From: Mucor racemosus | Taxonomy: Eukaryota; Mucoromycota; Mucoromycetes; Mucorales; Mucoraceae | Assembly: GCA_027405735.1 (NCBI GenBank) | Contig: JAPEHQ010000006.1 | Coordinates: 1,860,001 to 1,924,000, forward strand | Length of the DNA: 64,000 bases | Direction of reading: 5' to 3' | In this document: positions 10,678 to 21,622 of the stretch, in pieces | Position numbering within the stretch: the first letter of the stretch is position 1 | Layout of the letters: every line of letters starts with the position of its first letter | The notes under the pieces: generated by a model | The model's input: only the letters and a program-made list of their open reading frames with translations | The model's database searches: none | Told to the model about the DNA's origin: nothing | Position numbers and translations under genes: made by a program

Positions 10678-13600
10678 ATGATTAATAACTTACAATTTAA
10701 ATACGCTTCACTCAACTCCAACAGTCTAGTGAAAGCAGGACATCCACAAACACAATCATCTTACCTCCGTTACTTAAGACTTCAACAGTTCCACATAATA
10801 TCACTACAAGAAACTCACGCCAAACCTCCTAATATTACTCCAATTGAACTACAACTACAAGCCCAACAATATTTATGGACTTATTATTGTGGTATAGCTT
10901 CATTCTCATCTGATTATATACTGACCAAGATTGCTACTAATCATATATATGACTCTGAGAGATATATTCTTTGCAAGGTTCATCATCCTCATAACTTTTT
11001 TGAACCTTTCTTTATTCTTAATTTATATGCCCCTGCCACGTCGGCCAACCGACCAAGACAGGAATTCTTTCAATCAATTTACACAATGCTCTCAACTCTT
11101 TCGGATACATTAGATATAGAGCGCCTAATCATTTCAGGAGATTTCAACTATGATTATGAGAGAGATATAGACAAGGCTCCTCGTATAGTGAAAACTTCTT
11201 TAGAATGGATCGGGTATTTGGATCAGCACTTTCACAACTGCCTGCTCCACAACAACATGAATACAATACCAACTTATCAACATGCACTCTCTACTATTGA
11301 TTATATTTTTGCAGGCTCCGCCCTACGGAATCTCGTTAAGGATGCCTCCGTTGGCTTTATTCCTAACTCGTGGTCAGATCATGCTATTCTGGAAGTAAGT
11401 TTCAAACTGGGGACTTCTAAGCTTGGTCCCGGCCTATGGCGTGGTAATCCTGCTTATGCAAACAACTTGGACTTTCAACATCAACTGGAACAGAAAATCA
11501 ACACACTTATGGCTTCTATGGATGCCACCATCTCTCCCCAGGAGCAATGGGAAAGGATTAAAACCACAACCAAAAAGGTAATCAAAACATTTGGAATCAA
11601 ATATGTCAACTGGCGAAGATTGAGCATCAAGCATTTGGAACGAAAACGCAACCGTCTGTTACGATCAAAACCTCCAAAGTCTACACTTCTCTTTCTGCTA
11701 CCGCGGATTGATTCTATGCTTCAGGTCCTCCAACAGGAGCTAGTGGACATTGCCGCTCTCAGGGCTGGGGATACCTGGAGAGAAAAAGGGGAACGTTCAG
11801 CTGGGTATTTGAAACGTCTACATCAAACAAGATCCTCTCAACAATATATGGCAACATTGCAACAGCCGGAGCCTAGTGTTGTTCCTTTAGAGGGAAATGA
11901 ATCTAATGGGGATCGTAGGGCAGCGACGCCTATAAACGGCGAGGGTGATAACAGTGTGGTAAATAATATTGCTACTTCCGGGCCGGTTGTTATTTTCGAT
12001 AATCGTGGTGATAATGGTCCTGGTGGTGCTTTGGATTCTGTTGGTGCAGATAGTCATACCGATATCTTGCCTACTAGTGGGGCTGTTGGAACTGAAGAAG
12101 CTCTGGATAATGGAATTACGGAGACTCCTGATCCTGCTTTGAATGCTACACGAAACAATTCTCGTGGTATTTCAAATGTTTCTGGTGATCTTGGGGATAT
12201 GAAGACTTTTGCTTGGAAATATTATCAATCGCTGTATAGTTCGGACCCTGTCAGTCCAGCTACTATAAATGCATATCTAGATTCAATTAACTTCGAGCGG
12301 TTAGTAACAGACGACGATCAAAATTCACTGATGGCGCCTATTACTCTTGAAGAAATAGCAGAACAGGCAAACAGGTCAGCCAAAGCTACGGCTCCTGGGA
12401 GTGATGGTCTTTCCTATCCGTTTCTTTCCCTCCTCTTCAGGTATCGTAGTATCCAAGTTTTGGTCCTAAAGGTGTATAATGATGCCCTTGATGGGATATT
12501 TCCTGCCTCATGGCACGATCTTCGGATCCGATTGCTTCCCAAGAAGGGTTTATTGACTTTATTAAAGAATTGGCGACCAATCTGCCTTCTAGGCTGTGAT
12601 GGAAAAGTCTTCACTCGCATTATTACGAAAAGAATGGCTCCTATAGTTGAAAAGATAATCAACCCTTATCAATCGGGATTCCTTCAAAACCGTTTTATCT
12701 GTGATAATGGCATGGCTCTATCTATGGTCTTGGAACAAGCCAAGTGCTATTCTCACCCAGGTGCAGGACTTCTCCTCGACCAAGAAAAGGCTTATGATCG
12801 GGTGCATGCGGATTATTTGTGTGCAGTAATGCTACGTTTTGGTTTCCCTGCTCGTTTTGTCTCAAGTATTAAACAGCTCTTCTTTGGCAATAACATGTAT
12901 GTGAACGTCAATGGGTATTTTACGGAGGCCGTTTATCAGGAAAGAGGAATCAGACAAGGAGATCCACTGTCACCACTCCTATTTGACATAGCCCTTGAAC
13001 CTTTCCTGCTATCAATCATACAAGATCCCCAGTATCAAGGCTTTCAGGTGAAGGATGCGCTATCACCTCCTCCTGCTAGATCTACAATTGTGAGCCCACC
13101 AATGAAATGTTTGGCATACGCCGATGATGTTTGTATTTTGATGAGGGACAGTGCAGACTTGACTCGTTTGAAACATCACATGCGACGTTATGCTGCAGTT
13201 TCCAATGCGAAATTCAATGAAGACAAATCGGAGGCCTTCTCCCTAAATGGAAGTCTATCACTAGCATGGCAGACACAATTCCTGAATATGAACATCCAAG
13301 TATACCATCACCAAGGTTCCGGTAATGCATTTCGCTATTTAGGGCTCTATTTTGCTTACACACCTGCTCAACGAGCTCAAACAGAGGAAATGTTGTTATC
13401 GTCCGTTAGACAGCAATGCCACATTTATGGTCAGAGGCAACTATCCATCCTTGGTAAGGTCACAATTGTGAATAGCCTAATCCTATCAAAAATTTGGTAT
13501 AGTCTTCGATTGTTGAAACCAACCAAACGGTTTATAGAAAATGTTAAGAAAGCGATTTACCAGTTTGTATGGAACAGGAAAGCCCCTCTACTACGTAAGG

Positions 13601-14772
13601 AGATATTGTTTCTCCCTCGCCACTATGGAGGTCTAGCTGTGCTCGATCCACAAATCCAACAACTCATCCTACAAAAACGATGGTTAAACTATATCTTTGA
13701 TCCACAAAAGTGTCCTTCCTTTCTATTTCCATTGATGATACACCATCTTTCATTACTACCTCTCTCTTCTGAATTCCCATTTCTGGCTTTTCTGGACCCT
13801 CAATACCGTAAATCAAAACTGTTCAACAGGGATTTATCGATTTGGCATTCCATCTTTGAGCTGTTTGACTACTTTGATTACGCTGGCCTCAATGTACTTG
13901 AGATGGTCCCATTAAATACGTTGTTACAATTACCGCTCCATAAGTTGCTAACTGGTCTCCCAGAGGATCATTGGTTTCATCGGCACACCAAGTTTACCGG
14001 TGATAAGTTTATGATCTATGATTCCACTCAACAACGCCTGCGATTACGTGTGGCCCATGAATTTACTGCCTTCCCCCGATTATGTCGAACATTGTTTGAA
14101 AACATTTTAGTACATCAAACGGTCAAGTTGAAGCCTTGCGTGTGGACACACATTCTCAACCCTCCTTCACTGGTACCAACAGATTGGACTCAACATCAAA
14201 TCATCCAACAAGTCGCACAACTCGATGCCTGGTCCTCCTTCTCCTCCATTGAATTCCGGAAATCTCGGCAAGAGAGTGTGCGTAAAGGCCCCAAGTTCTC
14301 TAATAAAGTGGTTAAACTTCTGTGGACCACAGCCATGCATCCATCAGCCAGAACCGTTTTGTACCGCGCAGTGTCCAAATGTATCCCGCATAAATCCTAT
14401 CTGGTTACTTTTGGTGCTGTTACCAACAATGTATGTTCTTTCTGTGGCTCTGGAGTGGATACCTTACGGCATTTTATCATAGATTGTCCAGTAAAATGGT
14501 CCTTGTGGCAAGACATTTTAAAGATTTACTATCCTCATTATCCAATTACTAAAGAAATTTTATATGGCTCCATCCGGTATCTTCACTTACCTCACTTTGT
14601 CAAAGATAAATCCAAGTATATTTCCGTCCTCTCCACCACCTTTTGGCAGATGTGGAATTTGTACTGGCTCCATGGGAACCAAAACCCGGAGGTTCTCAAC
14701 TTTTCTTCTATTTCACACTTTTCTTCTCGGGCAGTTTGTCATATTGACAAATTGATCCCTTCTTCACATTAA
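10678..14772 (+). CDS. LINE ORF2, APE endonuclease and reverse transcriptase
   Basis: 1364 residues, uninterrupted. The N-terminal apurinic-type endonuclease (about 1-240) shows SLQETHA, LNLYAPAT, ISGDFNYD, STIDYIFAG and SDHAIL, the expected catalytic motifs. A low-complexity Gly/Asn/Thr-rich linker follows at about 400-510. The reverse transcriptase (about 560-850) has NWRPICLLGCDGK, LLDQEKAYDRV, ERGIRQGDPLSPLLF and the active-site YADD near residue 814. A C-terminal CCHC zinc motif (CSFC...H...C, about 1250-1268) is typical of L1/Tx1-like elements. There is no RNase H domain by eye. It nicks target DNA and primes reverse transcription there. All catalytic motifs are intact, so the copy may be competent; activity is inference. 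Confidence 0.96.
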   Translation: MINNLQFKYASLNSNSLVKAGHPQTQSSYLRYLRLQQFHIISLQETHAKPPNITPIELQLQAQQYLWTYYCGIASFSSDYILTKIATNHIYDSERYILCKVHHPHNFFEPFFILNLYAPATSANRPRQEFFQSIYTMLSTLSDTLDIERLIISGDFNYDYERDIDKAPRIVKTSLEWIGYLDQHFHNCLLHNNMNTIPTYQHALSTIDYIFAGSALRNLVKDASVGFIPNSWSDHAILEVSFKLGTSKLGPGLWRGNPAYANNLDFQHQLEQKINTLMASMDATISPQEQWERIKTTTKKVIKTFGIKYVNWRRLSIKHLERKRNRLLRSKPPKSTLLFLLPRIDSMLQVLQQELVDIAALRAGDTWREKGERSAGYLKRLHQTRSSQQYMATLQQPEPSVVPLEGNESNGDRRAATPINGEGDNSVVNNIATSGPVVIFDNRGDNGPGGALDSVGADSHTDILPTSGAVGTEEALDNGITETPDPALNATRNNSRGISNVSGDLGDMKTFAWKYYQSLYSSDPVSPATINAYLDSINFERLVTDDDQNSLMAPITLEEIAEQANRSAKATAPGSDGLSYPFLSLLFRYRSIQVLVLKVYNDALDGIFPASWHDLRIRLLPKKGLLTLLKNWRPICLLGCDGKVFTRIITKRMAPIVEKIINPYQSGFLQNRFICDNGMALSMVLEQAKCYSHPGAGLLLDQEKAYDRVHADYLCAVMLRFGFPARFVSSIKQLFFGNNMYVNVNGYFTEAVYQERGIRQGDPLSPLLFDIALEPFLLSIIQDPQYQGFQVKDALSPPPARSTIVSPPMKCLAYADDVCILMRDSADLTRLKHHMRRYAAVSNAKFNEDKSEAFSLNGSLSLAWQTQFLNMNIQVYHHQGSGNAFRYLGLYFAYTPAQRAQTEEMLLSSVRQQCHIYGQRQLSILGKVTIVNSLILSKIWYSLRLLKPTKRFIENVKKAIYQFVWNRKAPLLRKEILFLPRHYGGLAVLDPQIQQLILQKRWLNYIFDPQKCPSFLFPLMIHHLSLLPLSSEFPFLAFLDPQYRKSKLFNRDLSIWHSIFELFDYFDYAGLNVLEMVPLNTLLQLPLHKLLTGLPEDHWFHRHTKFTGDKFMIYDSTQQRLRLRVAHEFTAFPRLCRTLFENILVHQTVKLKPCVWTHILNPPSLVPTDWTQHQIIQQVAQLDAWSSFSSIEFRKSRQESVRKGPKFSNKVVKLLWTTAMHPSARTVLYRAVSKCIPHKSYLVTFGAVTNNVCSFCGSGVDTLRHFIIDCPVKWSLWQDILKIYYPHYPITKEILYGSIRYLHLPHFVKDKSKYISVLSTTFWQMWNLYWLHGNQNPEVLNFSSISHFSSRAVCHIDKLIPSSH

Positions 14773-14882
14773 TATAAAATAAGCATTCCCCCTTCACCGT
14801 TTTTCGAGGTCCACCACTCCGCGATGTGTCCCTCATCCACAATATTTGAATAAATAAAATATTAATCTACAAAAAAAAATAA

Positions 14883-16185
14883 TATTATTTTCATTATTTC
14901 GACGAAAAATAAATATTTTTCGCTGAAACAAAAAGTACAGAATAGCTTTCAATTGAACCTATCATATGAATACAAAAATTGAGACATCGATTTAGGTGAT
15001 TAATGTTTTACAATCGATTTTAGCTTTTAGGTCAATGTCGTTAATCAATGTTGTTAGTCAATGTTAGGCCAGTATGCTTATATTCCAGCATTAAGTCTTC
15101 TATTTTTCGACATATATCAATAACCCATGGAGGGAAGGTATATCTTCACTGAAGATTTTATGTAATTCGACTCAATATTGTGCACAAGCATTCGAAAAGC
15201 ATTTGAAACCTACTTTTTACAACCGTAAATAACCGAAAACAAAACTCTTCTATCTTGGCGAATTTTGAACCTAATAACTTCCAATTTTACATGATATTAG
15301 GTGCAAATTATCGACACTCTAATCTCAAAGGGTAATTTCCACAACCTATTATGTGTGGAGAAAATCATAGATAAAATGCATCTATACCTTATTGCGCACT
15401 TTTCTCGAAAACAATTTAAATACGATCTTTATGATGAATAATAATTCAAATAAGCTGCCACTCTGCATGGATATAGATATAAATAGATTCTACAAGTATT
15501 TCAAACATTAGCTTTCATGGGTCATTCTGCATTCAGTAGGCTTAAACATCTAGTTGATTATTGCTGTTTACTACACCTACTAAGGCCAGCAAGCGCATCA
15601 GCTCTCGTCGAATATGGATGAAAATGAGCCCCCATTGCAATGGTACGAAATGCTTCTAATATTGATCCACAGAATTGCAAAATGTTCAGCCGCCCTAAGT
15701 TGATGTGGAAATGGAGAAATGAGAACGCATACTTGTTTAAACTATTTTGTATGGGTATTATTTGAAAATTTTTATAAATAAAACAATGGCTCAAAATTGA
15801 ATTTTGAAATTACATCTAATGCACAGTAGACGTAAAAAGAATATATCTTGATTTCATTAGCTAACAGCTGTTTTTGAAGGATTTTTGCACACGTTTTTCA
15901 AAAAAAATCTCACTTAGCGCTTCCTCCACTTAAAAAATACAAAGCAATTGGAAAAGTATTTGTAATCAATGAATATTGATCCAAATGGACAAAAAGTTTC
16001 AAAATATATATATTACAGCTGTAATGATATCCACGATAACTGAAACTTTAGTATCCCATTGATTTGCTGGTTAATCGTAGGGATCAAATGCCTACTTTTT
16101 TCAAGTGGGGTTTGTTGCTCAGAACTTAGAAGACCATTTCAAACTAGAAATAGCCCTAAATCAGTCAAACCCAGTATACATGGAA
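14883..16185 (+). repeat. R1 family repeat, copy A, right half
   Basis: Resumes exactly where the LINE target duplication ends and matches 28905-30195 closely by eye, including TTCGACGAAAAATAAATATT and GCTGGTTAATCGTAGGGATC. Similarity fades near 16185. A minus-strand ORF of 78 codons at 15558-15794 has a close counterpart in copy C (29577-29810). Confidence 0.85.
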
Positions 16186-17987
16186 ATGACAACTAACTAT
16201 CAAAACTAACGAGTAAATGTCCTCTTCATTTATAATCAAAGTCGTATGATAAGGCAATGTTTTGTACAAAAAACATTTAATTGGCAAATGCTGGTATCTA
16301 TATGATTTGTTGTAAAATATCAAGACATTTTTGCTTGAACATTTCTATATCATTTTTAATAAAACAAATGGAAAATGCATCCTACTGCCGGTAACTATGC
16401 ATAATTTAGTCGCACGCTCGAGTATCTATATGATATATATGAAACTTATCAATTGGTCATACACACTTTAGGAAAGGTTTCTTGCATTTTTTCATATTTT
16501 TAGCATATTTTATATGGTGGATTTCAAAGGATTTTTACTCAGTATTTAACGAACAGTTTTGTACAATTTTGGGTTATAATATGCTGCAAATCAAATGTGA
16601 ATTATGTGCACATTTTTTTATTTGTACATTTGTATATATGAATTCTTTGTAAATTCCTATTAAACTATTACATTTCAAACCCTCAACTCCAAGCATTGGT
16701 ATATATAATGCCAATTTTTAACGTATAAAGAATTTTTACATAATAAAGCTTCTAAATTATAATGACCAAATATACGCTATTTGTAGTGCTTAACACTACT
16801 TTATTTTAATTTTACGAAATCTAGACATCAAATGTTTAGTTGTTGACGTTAAAATGCAATTTTTATTTTTTCAAGAATTATAGCGTGCAAACTCGGATTA
16901 AGCCTATTTATCATGAAGGTAATACTATTCGACTTATTTAACTCCAATGAGCACTTTAGTAAAAGTTTTTTCTTTTTGGACTAAAGATCACATCTAATAA
17001 AAATCAAGATTTCGGATGAGGCATGGTAAAGCAAACTTCGAGATGAAATTTTCATCTGGACAAAATTGCAGGAGTGCAGTTAATCAAGTCTACTGAATAG
17101 TGGCATCCGTTTGGTATACTCGTTTGGTATGCTTTTAAGCGCCATAAATGGCCGTTAATCAATACAAGATAACATTTAAGATACTGATACAAGTCGGTTT
17201 TGCTAAATTTTAGGCAATTAGTATGTGATAATTATTCTTTTGCTTGATATCAGGTAAGTTTAACGGTTTAATTTTGAGGTTATCGACATTTTGGATCTAG
17301 GAACTGCCAAGAACTATTGTATTCCAACTTGATGGTCATCAGTAATTGGATCAAAACTCACACTTAGAACCCAGGTAATCTCTATTTTAGGTTGTATTGC
17401 TGGTTGTTTAGCTAAAAGCATCCTATCTTAAAATAATGAGCTCGACTTGATTCCAGACAGTTGTTTTAATGTTGGCCACTTGAGATTCTGAGAGCATGAG
17501 AAGCAGTGTAGGTGTTCTGAAGATATTACTAATACAACTTGCAACTACTTTTTATATTACAATTAAAAATGGTCTTTCATTTTTAATGTGGGACAAAAAA
17601 AAACTGTAACATGGAGACATTTGGACGATGTGAAAAATTAAATTGCAATAGGGGCAGAATATACACTGCTATTCTTTGCATTTTCCGTTCTAATTTCAAA
17701 AGAAGGATAAGACCAGCCTGATATAAAAACGTGGATCTTGCTACAGATCCGTAAATATCGAAAGAAAATAAACTGAAATTAGTTTTTTTTTATAAAACCA
17801 TGTGCTAGGAAGGTTCTTCTCAAAATTGAAAAACGTGCATCGTTTTCCCTAGTAATGATATAATACATATTGACATTTTTAATAAAACAAACTTATATTT
17901 ATTCGGGAGGAAACTATATAGAAAAAGAAACTACCATACGTAATGGACCCTGTGAAAGCTTAAACTTGAAAATAAATTGTAATTTAT
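16186..17987. other. Intergenic AT-rich DNA
   Basis: No gene, RNA or recognisable repeat. The last part, close to 17987, should contain the 3' UTR of the minus-strand Kre9-like gene. Confidence 0.45.
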
Positions 17988-18948
17988 TTATTTCTTTGTA
18001 GTAGTGTGCTTCTTGGTAGTCTTATGCTTCTTGGTAGTCTTCTTTTTAGTAGTAGTATGCTTCTTGGTAGTTGTCTTTTTCTTGCTGCTTTGAGCTTTAG
18101 CAGCATCTCCTTTGGGAATGGAATGACAACGAACATATTCGTCAGTTTGGTTGGTGCCTTCACCACGGGCAGGGTAACCAACACAAACAGCAGAGGGCTT
18201 ACTCTTAATAGTGGTGGACTTTTTGGAGGACTTTTTAGAAGACTTTTTGGTGGTGATCTTCTTGGCGTGAGTCTTCTTGGATTTAGCAGTAGTTTTCTTA
18301 CTAGTCTTTTTAGTAGTACTATGCTTCTTGGTGGTGGTGTGTTTCTTGGTGGTGGTGGTGTGTTTCTTGGTGGTGGTGGTATGCTTTTTAGTTGAAGTCT
18401 TTGATTTATCGTTTTTGATACTAATGTAACCTATAAATATAAATCATGATTATCAATATACTGTTTTATATGTTATGAACGAGATTCAATTAATTACCAG
18501 CAAAAGAAAGATCTTTGGCACTAGGACCAGCTTCAATGACACTAAAAGATGCAATTAATTAAATGATTGGTGATACTATAAAAGCGATTTATATGCTTAC
18601 TATTTCTTTGCTTTGATAGTGCTAGGAATCTTCCAAGAATACTTTCCAAGAGTGGCATTGACATTATCAGCAATCAAACCATTAATGGCTAAAGATTTAG
18701 AAGGACCTGATGCGTATTGAATACGAATAGGGCCAGATGACTCATCGTTAACTTTCCTATAAGCAAATTATTAAATTTAGCTGAAGAATCTCGGTAATTG
18801 TGATGAAATATTACCATTTGATTTGTACAGTAGATCCAGCTTCCCATACAGCACTAGGTTCGGGTGTAGTAATTGTAACTGAACTAGCTAAAACCAATTC
18901 TAATGCGGCTGAAAGAGTTAAAGCGGCAAGTGAAGATTTAAACAGCAT
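17988..18948 (-). CDS. Kre9/KNH-family secreted cell-wall protein with Lys/Thr/His tail
   Basis: Four exons (18815-18948, 18601-18756, 18498-18541, 17988-18430) give 258 residues. A signal peptide covers about residues 1-22. A Kre9/KNH-type domain covers about 24-115: it starts VTITTPEPSAVWEAGSTVQI, has a W-x-V core, a GKYSWKIP motif and ends with DLSFAGYISI. The remaining about 140 residues are a tail of KKHTTT-like repeats rich in Lys, Thr, Ser and His. It is interrupted by a short island with two cysteines (CVGYPARGEG...YVRC). Family members are secreted and act in beta-1,6-glucan or wall assembly; the tail probably carries O-glycans and could bind acidic wall polymers (inference). No GPI signal is seen. 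It is head to head with another surface protein. Confidence 0.88.
18318..18395. repeat. Coding minisatellite for KKHTTTT units
   Basis: Three near-identical units of about 27 bp (TTCTTGGTGGTGGTG core) encode successive KKHTTTT units of the Kre9-like tail. Unit number is likely to vary between strains; that is inference. Confidence 0.6.
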
Positions 18949-19386
18949 TATTAAAAAGGAACGGAAATTGTTAAATTGTTTTTAAGGGAGTGGTGTGGGG
19001 ATTTTTGTTTTAAAGAAGAAGAGGAGATATTGTTGGTCGGTAACAAAGAAGAAAAAGAAGAACTTGAATGAAAAAAACGAAATTCAACTAAAATATACGC
19101 TTTTTTTTTATATTTTACACAATACAATAAATTTAGTGATACATTTTTTTCATATTGAAAAACTAACCTCATTTTGGCTTTTTAGTTGGTCGATCTTTCA
19201 TATATTGTGTAACTGCAATTTTGATTGAAAAATTATTAAATAAAAAAATTTGGATAAAAACCTACATAATTTTTAAATATTAAGGGAAGGATTCGGCTAC
19301 AATTCGTGTCAAAATGTATTGTATATAAACTATATGAATTCAAATTTTTTTCTTTTTTTTTTCTTTGTATATTTGACAATTCAAAC
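18949..19386. promoter_or_regulatory. Divergent promoter region of two surface-protein genes
   Basis: 438 bp separate the start codons of the Kre9-like gene (minus) and the GPI-type protein gene (plus). The region is AT-rich, with A/T runs around 19030-19110. I could not identify a specific binding motif. Confidence 0.45.
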
Positions 19387-20240
19387 ATGAAATTATTACT
19401 CTTATTAAAAACTGCAATAACTTTATGTGCAATTCAAGTAGTAAATTGTCGTTGTGTCTGTGACCCTGCTGATACGACCTGCTTAAATAATTGTGGTAAT
19501 ACAAACGAAATAAAAAGTTTATATGTAATTTTAAAAGACATGTGTTTTAATCCATTTTTGGTAAAAAAAGTGAACAATGCCCGAAATTGTATAGAGGATT
19601 GTGGTAATAATACATGTTTTACAGAATGTATTAATTTTCATTGGCCTGGGACTACATTTGAAGATGGCATTGCAGATGAGCTAGAAGAAGCAGAAGAATC
19701 AACTATAAGAGTTACTAGTATAGAAAAAAATGATGCAACAACCACTGCTGCTACCAGAGCCACTGCTAGAGCTACTCCTACTGCTACTACAGAAGTAGAC
19801 TTTATTGGTGCTCTTATTTCAGCAATATTCAATCCTTCAATTCAAGAGACAACAACAGCAGCAGCATCAAATCTTGCATTAAAAACCGAAATTTCGGATA
19901 CTGCATCTACAACGATGCTCAATTCTGCTACACCTTTATCACCTCTATCAGAAATAGCTTCCATGTTAAATCTATCAAATCCATTTTTAACTACAAGTAA
20001 GATTTTTTTGTTACTATGCGAATCACTATATGTTACATTTTAATAACCTCAAGCCTTACATAAATTTTTTTAGCTCATACAACAATCACTAGCTTGGTTA
20101 CAGTTACTCCGACGACTGCCCCTTCCTCTTCTTTTTCAGGTACAACTGCATCGGCAACATCATTTGGATCACAGCTAGATATAAATCTCATTTACCCAAT
20201 TTCATTATTTATATTATTGACAACAGTTTTTATTTATTAG
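19387..20240 (+). CDS. Putative GPI-anchored, cysteine-rich surface protein
   Basis: Exons 19387-19996 and 20074-20240, joined over a 77-nt intron, give 258 residues. The signal peptide (about 1-21) is followed by a short Cys-rich region (about 22-95) with some ten cysteines in pairs such as CRCVCDP, CLNNC and CIEDC. A Thr/Ala/Ser-rich stalk follows (about 110-230). The C-terminus is a classic GPI attachment signal: a small-residue site, a short spacer and a hydrophobic end (LIYPISLFILLTT). The intron matters, because reading through it stops the protein before the anchor signal. I do not recognise the Cys-rich domain. The upstream in-frame GTG/ATG options were rejected because they would bury the signal peptide. 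Surface display is inferred from these signals. Confidence 0.8.
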
Positions 20241-20366
20241 GATTTTTAATGAAATAAATGGGGAGGATGATATATATTAGGGTTAAGGTTCGGGTTAGGA
20301 CTGGGAGTTTCTTTTCTTTCTATACTATAAAGTGAATAAATACATACATTCTGAACACAATAATTC

Positions 20367-21622
20367 TTAATGTTCAATTTTTTGCTGCTTTTCTTGCTTT
20401 TCTTGTTCTTTCTCCAAGATTGCTTTAGCATTCTTTCTTCTTTGTCGTTCTTCAAATATATTTCTGTTTTCAATAATGCGCTCAATAATACCTTGAGTTG
20501 TGATTGTATTGTTAGGATTCTCGATTTCAACATAGATGTTACGCTTTTTAGGCAATTCATAAGGATCACTACCATCAAGGTCAGGTTCAGTAGGTGTATT
20601 ACCATGAACTACTATATTAACATTATATTCCTTATTTAATACATCTTCAGTGACACTATAAGGTGCTCCGATAATGACTTCATCCACGTAACGACATGCT
20701 AATACGCTAAGTGCACGTTCATGTAAATTCATCAAAGGGTAATTAATGCCTTTAATAGCATTCACAGTCTAGATGTTTTGTACAAAGTTAGATTTTTGCT
20801 ATCCCTTTTATAAGAAAAATATCTTACCTGATCATCATGTACACCAACAATCAAGAAATCGCCCAATTCCTTAGCACGTTTCAAGAATTCAATATGACCG
20901 ACATGGAAAAGATCAAAAGTACCATCCACATAAACCACACGATCTGATGCTTTAGGTTCGATTCCCTTTGAAAATTGAACAATACGCTTTGAAGTAGGTA
21001 AGAAATGAGATACCTTGGCAGGTGCACTGAATGAACCAACATCCTTTGGATTTACTCCAGATAAATCCTCTTCGGTACTAGCAAATGAAGATCGACGGTG
21101 ATTGTGATGATTCTTAGTCATAAGCAACATGCGACCTACTAATTCTGTAGTAGAAACACCTTGTGTACGCTTACATTCCTTGTAAAGACCAGCATCTTTA
21201 ACAGCTTGGTAACAATCAGTACCATCAGCCATAGTAGTGATATCGTCACCATGTACACAAAAATCAATATTATACTCCTTCAAACATTCAACTGTAGTGT
21301 TGTAAGGTGCATCAGGAACTACTTCATCTGCCCATTTGCAAGCAGCCACAGCAGCGTAACGTTCTTGTTCTTTCATTACTGTGGGTCCTTTATTCTTTTC
21401 GATTTCGGCATCGGAATGAACACCAACTACTAAGATGTCTCCCATTTCTTTAGCTTGTCTCAAAGCATTAGCATGGCCGTAATGCATCATATCGAAGCAA
21501 CCATCAACCCAAACTCTATATATATATATTTAAACCACAGTGTTAGTTGGTGATTCAAAAGCGCGAATGTGAAATACATCGAATACATACCTAATAGGTT
21601 TTCTTTCGTTTGTAACGGTCAT
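20367..21622 (-). CDS. Ethanolamine-phosphate cytidylyltransferase
   Basis: Exons 21591-21622 (32 nt), 20828-21515 and 20367-20768 give 373 residues. Two tandem cytidylyltransferase domains mark the Ect1/Pcyt2 type. The first has VDGCFDMMHYGHANALR and RTQGVSTTELVGRML. The second has VDGTFDLFHVGHIEFLKRAK. Both HxGH motifs (HYGH, HVGH) are intact. The enzyme makes CDP-ethanolamine from CTP and phosphoethanolamine, the rate-setting step of the Kennedy pathway to phosphatidylethanolamine, in the cytosol. The second domain lacks a clear RTxGxSTT copy, which is usual for the family. The C-terminus is a charged helix rich in Glu, Lys and Gln. The first intron directly follows a ten-codon start exon. 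Confidence 0.95.

Larger units (their letters stand above)
9300..14895 (+). mobile_element. Complete LINE retrotransposon with 13-bp target duplication
   Basis: The element occupies 9313-14882. It is flanked by identical 13-bp copies of TATTATTTTCATT at 9300-9312 and 14883-14895. The same site is uninterrupted in the R1 copies near 24240 and 28905, which shows the empty target. It carries two open ORFs and ends in a short A-rich tail (nine A at 14871-14879). The RT style (DQEKAYDRV, RQGDPLSPLLF, YADD), an APE-type endonuclease and a C-terminal CCHC motif place it with the L1/Tx1-like LINEs. ORF1 begins one base after the target duplication, so there is essentially no 5' UTR: either the element has none or the copy is 5'-truncated just there. 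Confidence 0.95.

Noticed and set aside
18006..18395. Gly/Leu-rich plus-strand ORF of 129 codons
   Set aside because: It is the antisense of the KKHTTT repeat exon of the Kre9-like gene, which has a signal peptide, domain and clean splice sites.
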